28,558 nucleotides of DNA from a virus. Positions within the stretch are counted from its first letter, which is position 1; each line of letters begins with the position of its first letter. This document shows, in pieces, positions 19,775 to 27,750 of this stretch. Under the pieces are notes generated by a model. That model saw nothing but the letters and a program-made list of their open reading frames with translations. It was not told the origin of the DNA and did not search any database. The position numbers and the translations under genes were made by a program. The DNA is taken from positions 1 to 28,558 of the IMG/VR virus record IMGVR_UViG_3300044799_000509; one strand, written 5' to 3'.

Positions 19775-20851
19775 TTATGCGAACATGCCTTCCGGTGGTT
19801 CAACGCTGGTTGTCGTCTGTTTTCCGAATTGTTTCTCGATCATGTCGAGTACCAGTTGGAACTGATCCTGGCGAATCAGGTAGCGATGCTGTATCTCGAA
19901 TTCCTTGTCAAGAAGCCCCTTGATTTGCTCATCGGTAAGGTGCAACGCACGCTGAATATCGAACAGTTGAATCGCCTCATCAAAGGAGATGTGGATCTTT
20001 GCATCATGACCTGGCTGCGTCTCCCAAGCTTCCCGCTTGCTCTTTTTGGCAGGCTTGGCATTTTTGGGGTTCGATGGGCAATCTGCCGTATGGCCATTCA
20101 CTGTCCGGCATTCGGCACAGAGCGTCTGCTCCTGCGTTCGCTGCGTCCCTTCATGGCCGTGGCCGCGATTGGGCTCCGTAGAGGGCTTGAGCGTGCCCAA
20201 GGCGCGCTCTGTGTGGTTCTGGCGTTTTCCGGTGTTTTCCGGTGAAATCACTTCGACGCTTGTCGTCTGCAAGGTTTCTTCAGGGATATAGAACTGTCCC
20301 AGCTCTTCCGGCCAGCCGCGGCGCAGTGCTTTCGCTTCGGCACATTTTTCAGTCTGGCCCAAGGGCATCTTTTCCCACATGGCAACTGGTTCCTGTTTCC
20401 CGCTGCCTTTGTCTCGCTTGGTCTGAACAAACTCCCGGTAATACGCGGTCGCGCCGAACTCCTTCCACTGATTGGAGAGTGCATGCCACTTCTGAACCCA
20501 GACGGTAACACGCAGATCGGTCGATCCCTCACCTTCCACCTTCGGCAATTTGTCGGACGGCATATACAAGTCAGTGCGGTTGGCAATCGATCGCAGACCG
20601 TCGATGCCGACCTGCAAGACCATCCGCTCCACGTATCCGTTGGTTTCTGCGTCCCAAGTACGGCGCTTCATGGCGTAAATCTGTTTTTGCAGCGGGTCCA
20701 GCCGACGAGCCCGCGCAACATGACAGAACATCGCAAACTCCGGGTCGCTCAACCCTGGAGCAACCGTTTGTTTAATCAACTCAAGATTTTCCGGTTTTTC
20801 CCAATCCAAATTGACATCGGATTTTGCCACCGTTATTGCTGTTTCAGGCAT
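19775..20851 (-). CDS. bet: Bet/RecT-family single-strand annealing protein
   Basis: 358 aa from the ATG at 20851 (GAGGTG upstream, 8-nt overlap with the exonuclease gene). The N-terminal domain, ELIKQTVAPGLSDPEFAMFCHVARARRLDPLQKQIYAMKRR...VLQVGIDGLRSIANRTDLY, is characteristic of phage Bet/RecT proteins ('GLS..E...F...A....LDP...QIYA....' and 'IDG.R..A'). These coat and anneal single strands for recombination or repair of phage DNA. After about residue 220 comes a linker with CAECRTVNGHTADCP, a possible zinc site, and a helical C-terminal part. The partner exonuclease is encoded directly upstream. Confidence 0.93.
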   Translation of the reverse strand: MPETAITVAKSDVNLDWEKPENLELIKQTVAPGLSDPEFAMFCHVARARRLDPLQKQIYAMKRRTWDAETNGYVERMVLQVGIDGLRSIANRTDLYMPSDKLPKVEGEGSTDLRVTVWVQKWHALSNQWKEFGATAYYREFVQTKRDKGSGKQEPVAMWEKMPLGQTEKCAEAKALRRGWPEELGQFYIPEETLQTTSVEVISPENTGKRQNHTERALGTLKPSTEPNRGHGHEGTQRTQEQTLCAECRTVNGHTADCPSNPKNAKPAKKSKREAWETQPGHDAKIHISFDEAIQLFDIQRALHLTDEQIKGLLDKEFEIQHRYLIRQDQFQLVLDMIEKQFGKQTTTSVEPPEGMFA

Positions 20852-21896
20852 TGGACACCTCTTCCGCGATCTGCACAAACTTGGGTTTTTTACTGTACGG
20901 GCAAATATCGTAATATCCGCACCAACGCTGGCTGCAGCCCCACCAGCTCTGATTTGCCGGTACAAAGACGCCGGTTTTCATGGCGTGAATTAAATTCGTG
21001 AAGCGATTTAAAAATACCTGCACGTCGTCCATGCTGCGTACTGTGGCCGTCGGCACGTATTTTATGGTTGGCTTGGCCGCATTTGTGCGTACCAGAAAAT
21101 CCAGCACCATTTTGTCGGGCAATTTTCCGTCCACAACATGCGAAGCAACGGCGTACGCAGTTAATTGTTCGGAATCATCGGCCGTGCCGGCTTTATTGTT
21201 GCCGTCCATATACGACGGAATTGGGGACTTGGCCGAGGTTTTTGTGTCGCGAATAACCAGGATTTCCCTGTCGCCATCGTGCAGAATTTCCTGTACATCC
21301 TGTTCGCCCACAAAATCAATTCCTGCCCGCGCTGCGGCGTTCAAAGATTGAGCTTGGCTATGCAGCAGCTTGGCTGCATATTTATCTGGCGCCGCCTCGC
21401 CCGATGCGTGTAATTCTTTTGCCCGCGAGCGCAAAAAAGCGTCCATGTTCACGGAGAACTTCCGCCGGGTGCGAACTGCCTGGATTTTTGGGGCGGCCTC
21501 GTCGTGGTGCAAGCCGGACAAAGAAACCGCCTTGTCCTTGGCTTCGCCCAGCACCTGCTCCAGGCTTTTGCCTGCTTTCGCTTCTTCCGGTTCGAGTTCG
21601 ATCGGCTCGTTCTTCTGCTCCTGCTCGAATTTCGCAGCGGAAATCTCTAGCACATCGTCTCGCTGCAACAGCTCTCCCGTCTCGATCTTGTGGTCGAGAT
21701 CGCGAGTCACCGATTCGTCAGTGGATTTACCCACCAGCAAAAAAGCGTTCGGCGGTGACTTGATGCCCAGGATGTAGCGGAACAAGAAGCGCTGGCCGCA
21801 GTCGTTCGCCATGTTGATCCCTGAAACGTGGATCTGGCGGCGCAATTTGGCTTTGGGCGTAATTTCTTCGATGGACGGAACAACGGAATCTCTCAT
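20844..21896 (-). CDS. PD-(D/E)XK exonuclease, RecB/Cas4-like
   Basis: 350 aa. Seen are VSGINMANDCGQRFLFRYILGIK (25-46), D200 (FVGEQD), D217-x-K219 (VIRDTKTSAKS), the Q motif around Q244 (DDSEQLTAYA), and a Cys-rich C-terminus (CSQRWCGYYDICPY). This matches the RecB-like PD-(D/E)XK nucleases of phages, with an iron-sulphur-type cysteine set as in Cas4 and AddB. It is expected to degrade one DNA strand and feed Bet. Because the Bet gene follows with an 8-nt overlap, a recombination role is favoured over CRISPR adaptation. GAAGGG precedes the ATG. Confidence 0.85.
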   Translation of the reverse strand: MRDSVVPSIEEITPKAKLRRQIHVSGINMANDCGQRFLFRYILGIKSPPNAFLLVGKSTDESVTRDLDHKIETGELLQRDDVLEISAAKFEQEQKNEPIELEPEEAKAGKSLEQVLGEAKDKAVSLSGLHHDEAAPKIQAVRTRRKFSVNMDAFLRSRAKELHASGEAAPDKYAAKLLHSQAQSLNAAARAGIDFVGEQDVQEILHDGDREILVIRDTKTSAKSPIPSYMDGNNKAGTADDSEQLTAYAVASHVVDGKLPDKMVLDFLVRTNAAKPTIKYVPTATVRSMDDVQVFLNRFTNLIHAMKTGVFVPANQSWWGCSQRWCGYYDICPYSKKPKFVQIAEEVSNA

Positions 21897-21949
21897 GACG
21901 AACCCTTCGCCGTTTTCGGTGACTCAAGAGATATTCCGATTTGTTTTTT

Positions 21950-22006
21950 TTGTCTACAGTAAAAATTGGTATAGACGCGCAGCCGGATTTGTCCTATGCT
22001 GCGCGC
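21950..22006 (+). promoter_or_regulatory. Divergent control region of the 22007 gene
   Basis: The AT-rich stretch TTGTCTACAGTAAAAATTGG leads to TATAGA, followed by GCGCAGC...GCTGCGC, an inverted repeat ending just before the ATG. It could hold a promoter and operator for the plus-strand gene and influence the divergent exonuclease gene. Confidence 0.35.
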
Positions 22007-22183
22007 ATGGTAAAGAAGACCAAGTTAACCAAAGACGACCCGGAGTTTTACTCGAAGATTGCCGCAATCGCCGGCAGGAAGCTGGTGCGCCTGCGCGGTA
22101 CGGAATACTTCTCTAAATTGGCGGCAAAGAGCCATCCGCGTGCGGAATACCATGGTGGACGGCCCAAGAAAAAAGCTGCATAA
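22007..22183 (+). CDS. Small basic hypothetical protein
   Basis: 58 aa, MVKKTKLTKDDPEFYSKIAAIAGRKLVRLRGTEYFSKLAAKSHPRAEYHGGRPKKKAA. It is Lys/Arg-rich with GRPKKK at the end and could bind nucleic acid. The longer frame from 21941 includes the control region, so the ATG at 22007 is preferred. It is divergent from the recombination operon and convergent with the distal end of the large CRISPR array. No family recognised. Confidence 0.5.
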   Translation: MVKKTKLTKDDPEFYSKIAAIAGRKLVRLRGTEYFSKLAAKSHPRAEYHGGRPKKKAA

Positions 22184-22221
22184 GACTAAATGCGCAATTG
22201 CTTGATAGCTTCATCCTCGGT

Positions 22222-23988
22222 GTTGCATCGAACAGATGCACTGAAAAACCATTGTGACATTACACGAAACAGCGGATTTGTTATCGCTGCGAACGTTGCA
22301 TCAAACAGATGCACTGAAAAATCATTGCTACGCAGCTCGCGCTGCGGGAAGAGATCAAGGTCGTAGTTGCATCGAACAGATGCACTTAAAATTCGTTGCT
22401 ACCTCAAAATCAAGATTTACTCAGGCGTGCTTTTGTGTTGCATCGAACAGATGCACTAAAAATTCCTTGCGACCCACCAACAGTGCGCGAACTATTTGCG
22501 GGAAATGCGATTGCATCGAACTGATGCACTGAAAATTCCTTGCTACTATTGATGATTGTCGATGTGAACCCGTTCTCTCCCGTTGCATCGAACAGATGCA
22601 CTGAAAATTCCTTGCGACCATGCTTACCGCAGACTGCACATGGTTGGGACAAGTTGCATCGAACAGATGCACTGAAAGTTCCTTGCGACGGAACGCGATG
22701 AAATCCTGTTAGTGATGGCCATCTGCGTTGCATCGAACTGATGCACTGAAAGTTCATTGCTACGGCCACATGTCCAACAAAAGGATCGTACATATGCGTT
22801 GCATCGAACAGATGCACTGAAAATTCCTTGCGACCCACTTCAGGGGAAGACACAATTGTTCTTTTGTTGGAGTTGCATCGAACAGATGCACTGAAAGTTC
22901 CTTGCGAAGAAAGCCAGCAAAGTCATGAGTCGCCAAACTCAGTTAAGTTGCATCGAACTGATGCACTGAAAGTCCCTTGCGACCATAATCTTCCTCGGAA
23001 TACCCCAAGCGGTCGATGTTGCATCGAACTGATGCACTGAAAGTTCCTTGCGACAGCGACGCAGCGTATGTGCCGCTGGTTCCCGACCGAGTTGCATCAA
23101 ACAGATGCACTGAAAAATCATTGCGACTGATGCGGTAAAACACAATCTAAAACTCAACGAAGTTGCATCGAACAGATGCACTTAAAAATCATTGCGACGC
23201 CTGATGCATAAAACTGGAGAACACTATGAGCAAAGTTGCATCGAACAGATGCACTTAAAAATCATTGCGACTGAAACGATCACGCCATCCGGTCGATTGT
23301 GCGCAGTTGCATCGAACAGATGCACTGAAAGTTCCTTGCTACACACTTGCAGCGGAGAAAGAGGGGCAAAAAACATGTTGCATCGAACAGATGCACTGAA
23401 AGTTCCTTGCTACACCGGAGTTTGAAGAGCCGGAGGGGCTGGAGCCTGTTGCATCGAACAGATGCACTGAAAGTTCCTTGCTACGAGGATTCGCGAGCCC
23501 TCGCGCCTGACCTAGTACCGTTGCATCGAACAGATGCACTGAAAGTTCCTTGCTACGAGCGTTTTTGCGGAATCCAAGCCGCTTGACCCTGTTGCATCGA
23601 ACAGATGCACTGAAAGTTCCTTGCTACACCGATAATTTTTGCGCTCACTTTTCTCCTCGTACGTTGCATCGAACAGATGCACTGAAAGTTCCTTGCTACG
23701 AACTGCTGATCAGCGAGATCCGGGTAACCGCAAAGGTTGCATCGAACAGATGCACTGAAAGTTCCTTGCTACATGCAATGCGTGACCGAGATGCCGAGCC
23801 GAGCTAGTTGCATCGAACAGATGCACTGAAAGTTCCTTGCTACTCAAACAGTTGAGGGTGTAAGTGGCCCGGTATATGGTTGCATCGAACAGATGCACTG
23901 AAAGTTCCTTGCTACACCATCCATGCCCTCGCCAGAGTGAGGCGTATTATTGTTGCATCGAACAGATGCACTGAAAGTTCCTTGCTAC
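22222..23988 (-). CRISPR. CRISPR array 1: 25 repeats of 37 nt, 24 spacers of 34-38 nt
   Basis: Repeats begin at 22222 and recur every 71-75 bp to 23952. In plus orientation a repeat starts GTTGCATCGAACAGATGCAC and ends CCTTGCTAC or TTGCGAC. The core TGCATC-GAACA-GATGCA is a 6-bp hairpin; read on the minus strand it lies at the 3' end of the repeat, followed by AC and then the spacer, as expected for a type V crRNA. The ten repeats from 23306 to 23988 are identical; those further left carry substitutions (GCGAC, CTTAAA, AACTGATG, TCAAAC), so the leader end is on the right, next to the effector gene. Transcription is therefore minus, co-directional with the effector. Confidence 0.98.
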
Positions 23989-24109
23989 GCCGGGCTACAA
24001 AAGCATTCTATATCAGCACCTTGCAGCCCGTACAGCGCGAACCCGCTTATTCCCAGCGGCGGATTCGCCTTCATATTTAGCCGCCCCAATTTATTCCCTT
24101 TACCATGAG
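23989..24109 (-). promoter_or_regulatory. Leader of CRISPR array 1
   Basis: 121 bp between the effector stop and the conserved end of array 1. On the minus strand TATAGA (24007-24012) is a plausible -10 box that would start RNA about 12 nt before the first repeat; no good -35 was found. The side is supported by the identical repeats next to it. Confidence 0.55.
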
Positions 24110-26374
24110 TCAGATATCCTCTGCGCGAACCTCCGGCGTTTCGCTGTCCTCTTGAGGTTCGCGCCCCGCGTTGAGCGCCATCTCCGCAAGTTTAACATTC
24201 GTGCCAAAGCGCGAGAGATTGACTGCGGTGTTGTGGTCTTGCTTGATGAGCCGGTGGCATCCCTCGCATTGAAACACCTCCTTCTCCGTCGCCGGATTCA
24301 GATGATTGCAATACTGGCAGATGCGAGTGATGTTGACGTTAATGTGCGTATCCACAAGAATTCCGCATTTTGAGCAAGCATCCTTGAGGAACTGAACGAA
24401 TTTGCCGACCGCCGCAAACTGCCGGTATTTCTGCGAGCGCTTCAGGCTGACAGGGTCTTCGTTGTCATGCTTTTGAGCAACCTTGGCTAGAAAGTTGGTT
24501 TCCACAATCAACCGTGTGATGCCCTTCTCGCGAAGATAGCCGCAGACATCCAAGGCCACCTGCATCTGGTCATACTCAAGGTGGGCCGTCAAACGGGCGT
24601 TATACGCGGCTGAAAGGGTTCCGATTTGATCGTCATTTTTTTCCCATTCGTTCAATATTTCCTGCGTGCCAGGATTATCTTTGAATTGCTCTTTCAGGGC
24701 GAGCAGCCCTTTGCGTCCGGCGCGGTCCAGCCATCCTGGCGTGGCTTCGCCAAGCTGCTTGCACAGTAGAATCTTGGTGTGATTATTGAGATAATCCCGT
24801 CGCGTTTGAAGCGCGACTCTGACTTCTAGTGGATTGGGGATGATCCCGTGTTTCTGCCATTCGGGGAACAGAGCAAGCAGAATGCGGTTTTGTTTGCACG
24901 TGCGATCACGGCCTCTATTCCACTTTGCGGGGCCCATATCAATACGGAAAGGAACGCGGTCTTTATGATCCCTGGGCGACTGCTGCAGATCGATTATCAG
25001 TTCGCGCACGGTCCAACTGGACGGCTCATAAAGCGTCCCAAAGCGGATACCTTCCTCTGTGCGCCGCCAACCAACGTCCAAACCGGCTGCCAGGGCAGTT
25101 GGCTCTGGAACCGGGCGTTGCAGTTCCAGAATCAAGCAAAGCCAAAGAGCGCCATCCTTGAAAAGCAGTTGCCATTCTTTGATGTGAGAGTTGGGTGGCA
25201 GACTCCGCGACTGCAAGACACCGAAGCGGAAAACCCACCGCTCCTTATTGTCCCCAAGAATCGAGATTTCCGCTTCCCGAAGGGTCTTCCCTCCATGCTC
25301 GAACGCAAGGTTTTTATGGTTCGTGTCGGCGGGATTCAGCGGCGGCCCAAAGGTCAACCCTGGCACGCCTTCTTCCGTTTCCAGCAGGGAAGACGACACG
25401 CCAGCCTTATTGAAGTAGTAATGCAGCCCCCAGTCGCCTGACCTTGGGCTGTCATGATACTTGATCATCGGCCAGCCTTCTGACCATGCCATTTTGGTTG
25501 TCTTCCGACGGTTCAGCGCGGCCTTGAAGGCGGCCATCAAAGGCCGGATCTCAAAGCGCCGCAGATTCAGCGCTGCGGCTTCCTTTTCGGCAATCTCTTG
25601 GAAATTCTTGATAAATTCGTTCAGTGGCGTGTAGTCCGGTTTGAACTGTTCGGCAAAAGCCACCACCTTGTCCAGCAAGCCATCTGGAACTTGTCGGCCC
25701 TTTTCAATGCGTCCACGCAGTTCGCCAGCAAACTTCCACAAGCCGTCCACGCCGGGTTCTTCGATCTTGAGCTTCGCCGGATGCTTCATCTTCTGTTTGG
25801 AAACACCCAAAGAATCGTTGAAAGCATCGATCTCGGGCAAAATCGTCTCTTGAACGAATTTGATGACTTCTTCGGTAGCGGTTGGTGAACACTTGCGCCG
25901 GGCCTCCCGGCAAAGCCATGCCAGATGGTTCCAATATTCTTTCTGGCGCTTGATCGAGTTCTGTAGCCATTCAGGGATTTGTTCATCAAGATTAAGGCCG
26001 GGATGACCAAAGTAGGCACGATATTTGTAAACCGCATTGCCCCATCCCTCTTCGGCCGGGAACAGCCGCGGACTTTGTGCCGTGCCACCGATATGCAGCA
26101 CCCCCGGCTGCTTTTCATTTGCCACCAGCTCACCGGACCGTTTTTGCGAACGCAGTTCGCCGTCGGGCGCCACCAACTGGAAGTTCAAGGTCTTTCCCGC
26201 CTCAAGAGGAATATCTTCAGGAACCGCAACTGGAGGCAGTTTTGCAAAGGTCGCGGTGTGCGCCAAAGCGTCCAACACAATGCTGCCGCGCGTGAAGGCG
26301 CTGGTGGTTTTCTGCGTTGTGTCGCCCGCATGAACGAAGACGCAATCGCCGTCATAGGTCAACTTCGTAATCAT
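24110..26374 (-). CDS. Compact Cas12-family effector nuclease
   Basis: 754 aa, the only effector candidate between two CRISPR arrays. The N-terminal half (about 1-420) is novel-looking and should hold the recognition and wedge parts. The RuvC nuclease is split: motif I AAGLDVGWRR with D433, motif II RLIVETNF with E625, motif III KQDHNTAVNL with D713. A TnpB-type zinc finger lies between II and III: C686, C689, C703, C706 (ICQYCN...FQCEGC). All three acidic residues are present, so DNA cutting is likely. The length and the motif spacing (192 and 88 residues) are near those of CasPhi (Cas12j); Cas-lambda, Cas12g and Cas12m are alternatives, and the GWR after motif I is shared with some of the latter. 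No cas1/cas2 or tracrRNA was seen. GAAAGGGATC precedes the ATG. Class is firm, subtype not. Confidence 0.93.
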   Translation of the reverse strand: MITKLTYDGDCVFVHAGDTTQKTTSAFTRGSIVLDALAHTATFAKLPPVAVPEDIPLEAGKTLNFQLVAPDGELRSQKRSGELVANEKQPGVLHIGGTAQSPRLFPAEEGWGNAVYKYRAYFGHPGLNLDEQIPEWLQNSIKRQKEYWNHLAWLCREARRKCSPTATEEVIKFVQETILPEIDAFNDSLGVSKQKMKHPAKLKIEEPGVDGLWKFAGELRGRIEKGRQVPDGLLDKVVAFAEQFKPDYTPLNEFIKNFQEIAEKEAAALNLRRFEIRPLMAAFKAALNRRKTTKMAWSEGWPMIKYHDSPRSGDWGLHYYFNKAGVSSSLLETEEGVPGLTFGPPLNPADTNHKNLAFEHGGKTLREAEISILGDNKERWVFRFGVLQSRSLPPNSHIKEWQLLFKDGALWLCLILELQRPVPEPTALAAGLDVGWRRTEEGIRFGTLYEPSSWTVRELIIDLQQSPRDHKDRVPFRIDMGPAKWNRGRDRTCKQNRILLALFPEWQKHGIIPNPLEVRVALQTRRDYLNNHTKILLCKQLGEATPGWLDRAGRKGLLALKEQFKDNPGTQEILNEWEKNDDQIGTLSAAYNARLTAHLEYDQMQVALDVCGYLREKGITRLIVETNFLAKVAQKHDNEDPVSLKRSQKYRQFAAVGKFVQFLKDACSKCGILVDTHINVNITRICQYCNHLNPATEKEVFQCEGCHRLIKQDHNTAVNLSRFGTNVKLAEMALNAGREPQEDSETPEVRAEDI

Positions 26375-26416
26375 AATTTTTGATCCCTTTCTCTTGTGGC
26401 GCTTCTGCCAATCCTA

Positions 26417-26878
26417 GTTGCATTAAACTGATGCACTGAAAGTTCCTTGCGACGAGGATATCAAGGAATATCCAGGTGCGCTTAGGGTGTTGCATCGAAC
26501 AGATGCACTTGAAGTTCCTTGCTACCGGATTCACTTAACTTACTCCGAGGAGGTCTGTAGTTGCATCGAACTGATGCACTGAAAGTTCATTGCGACAAAT
26601 GCTTCTGGCGTAAGCGGAGCGTTCTGACAGTTGCATCGAACAGATGCACTTAAAGTTCCTTGCGACGCCCTATATCTGCGGCTTCTCGCCATTCCCAGAG
26701 TTGCATCGAACAGATGCACTTAAAGTTCCTTGCGACGCCCTATATCTGCGGCTTCTCGCCATTCCCAAAGTTGCATCGAACAGATGCACTGAAAGTTCGT
26801 TGCTACGACCAAATACGGTGGTGAGATGTTTCCGGCAATTGGTTGCATCGAACTGATGCACTGAAAAAACCACGGTTT
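26417..26878 (-). CRISPR. CRISPR array 2: 7 repeats, 6 spacers, upstream of the effector
   Basis: Repeats start at 26417, 26489, 26560, 26630, 26700, 26770 and 26842, of the same family and orientation as array 1 but all with substitutions (TCCTTGCGAC, CTTAAAG, CTTGAAG, CATTAAACTG). The last, 26842-26878, keeps the hairpin but its far end is replaced by a terminator-like sequence. Two neighbouring spacers (26667-26699 and 26737-26769) are the same apart from one base, a duplicated unit. No leader is visible. The array ends 43 nt before the effector ATG. Confidence 0.95.
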
Positions 26879-26884
26879 TACCGT
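26864..26884 (-). terminator. Terminator overlapping the stop of the 26878 gene and the end of array 2
   Basis: On the minus strand ACGGT-AAA-ACCGT forms a 5-bp stem followed shortly by GGTTTTTTC. The stem includes the TAA stop; the T-run merges into the first repeat of array 2. It would reduce transcription into array 2 and the effector gene. Confidence 0.45.
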
Positions 26885-27051
26885 CCCTTCAAAGATTCAA
26901 CATACTTCAGAAAAGCCGCCAGTACATGCGAGTCCAAATACACCTGGTTCGTCTTGACGATCCCGTCAAAGGCGTATAACTCGATCTGGTAGCCATCGAA
27001 GGCAGCATAGAGCCCGTCCCCAAGATACTCATCCTGTCTGCTTGCTTCCAT
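26878..27051 (-). CDS. Small conserved phage protein
   Basis: 57 aa from the ATG at 27051 (GGGGGAGT upstream). The product MEASRQDEYLGDGLYAAFDGYQIELYAFDGIVKTNQVYLDSHVLAAFLKYVESLKGR matches a phage protein type with the pattern 'EYLGDG.YA.FDGYQI.L.A..G......+.L+..V...L..Y'. Function unknown. The upstream gene overlaps its start by 22 nt. Confidence 0.8.
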   Translation of the reverse strand: MEASRQDEYLGDGLYAAFDGYQIELYAFDGIVKTNQVYLDSHVLAAFLKYVESLKGR

Positions 27052-27223
27052 ACTCCCCCTTGTGGCTGGAATAGATCGTGAAGCTGATTCCAAGTACGTT
27101 GACACCATAAAGCCAGCAAGCGCCAATCAGTGGAAATTTCATTTGGAAGAATCTGACCGGCCATCTCTTGAGGATGTATTCAGGCGCTGTGTTTTTCCAG
27201 TAATTTGTAACTCCCGATTTCAC
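27029..27223 (-). CDS. Small membrane-type hypothetical protein
   Basis: 64 aa starting at GTG (27223), whose GTGA overlaps the stop of the preceding gene. FPLIGACWLYGVNVLGISFTIY (about 30-51) is a probable transmembrane segment; the N-terminus is basic. Coupled overlaps on both sides are the main evidence. Function unknown. Confidence 0.55.
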   Translation of the reverse strand: MKSGVTNYWKNTAPEYILKRWPVRFFQMKFPLIGACWLYGVNVLGISFTIYSSHKGEYGSKQTG

Positions 27224-27654
27224 GCGTCCGTCCTGTCTGACGAAATTGTTTCCACCGTGACCTCGATCAAGTCCTGCTGCTCCAGCCAGATAATTGTCTT
27301 CATCGGATCGCCGCCATCGTCAGGCGGGTAATGGCATTGAATCGCGTTTTCAGGCGCCGTCGCGTCAATGCCAAAGACCTCGAAGCTCTTTTTCATGATG
27401 TCTTCCATCCCACAGCGCAGTTCCTCGATGGCCGCTTCCGGGCTGATTTGTACTTTGGGCTGGCTTCGAAACCAATTTCTTTCTCCGTTGTCGTACTTGA
27501 AACGGAACTCGGCATGAACACGATGCGTTGTTCGGTCCTCCGTGATGAAAGCGCGCCAGTAGGCTGGTCCGGCCTTGCAACTCAATCTTCCAGCCACTAC
27601 ATCATCGAGAACTATCAGGCAACGCAGCTTTTCTTTGGACAGATCAAACGGCAT
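27220..27654 (-). CDS. Hypothetical phage protein, 144 aa
   Basis: Preceded by GGGAGGATGT at the ATG at 27654. The sequence, MPFDLSKEKLRCLIVLDDVVAGRLSCKAGPAYWRAFITEDRTTHRVHAEFRFKYDNGERNWFRSQPKVQISPEAAIEEL..., looks like a beta-rich N-terminal half and a helical middle. No known family. It lies in the operon from 28029 to 26878. Confidence 0.7.
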   Translation of the reverse strand: MPFDLSKEKLRCLIVLDDVVAGRLSCKAGPAYWRAFITEDRTTHRVHAEFRFKYDNGERNWFRSQPKVQISPEAAIEELRCGMEDIMKKSFEVFGIDATAPENAIQCHYPPDDGGDPMKTIIWLEQQDLIEVTVETISSDRTDA

Positions 27655-27669
27655 ACATCCTCCCTATCC

Positions 27670-27747
27670 TTAACGGTTGCGCATCCACAGAAACACCAGC
27701 AGTAGCCACAAAAAGAAAAGCCCCGAGCCTTCTTTCACTGCCGACAT
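27670..27747 (-). CDS. 25-aa single-span membrane peptide
   Basis: MSAVKEGSGLFFLWLLLVFLWMRNR. The ATG at 27747 follows GAGGACG within the end of the upstream gene, and TAA at 27670 lies 16 nt before the next start. A short charged N-terminus, about 13 hydrophobic residues and a basic C-terminus make it a typical micro-protein with one membrane span. It lies exactly in the 96-bp gap of an operon with tight spacing. Confidence 0.55.
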   Translation of the reverse strand: MSAVKEGSGLFFLWLLLVFLWMRNR

Positions 27748-27750
27748 GGG

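Noticed and set aside
20844-21896. cas4 as part of the CRISPR system
   Set aside because: Overlap with the Bet gene and distance from the effector favour a phage recombination exonuclease.
22254-24080. Many short frames in the CRISPR array, both strands
   Set aside because: All are translations of the repeats and spacers (recurring SNRCTESSLL, HRTDALKVPCY, ARNFQCICSMQ), not genes.
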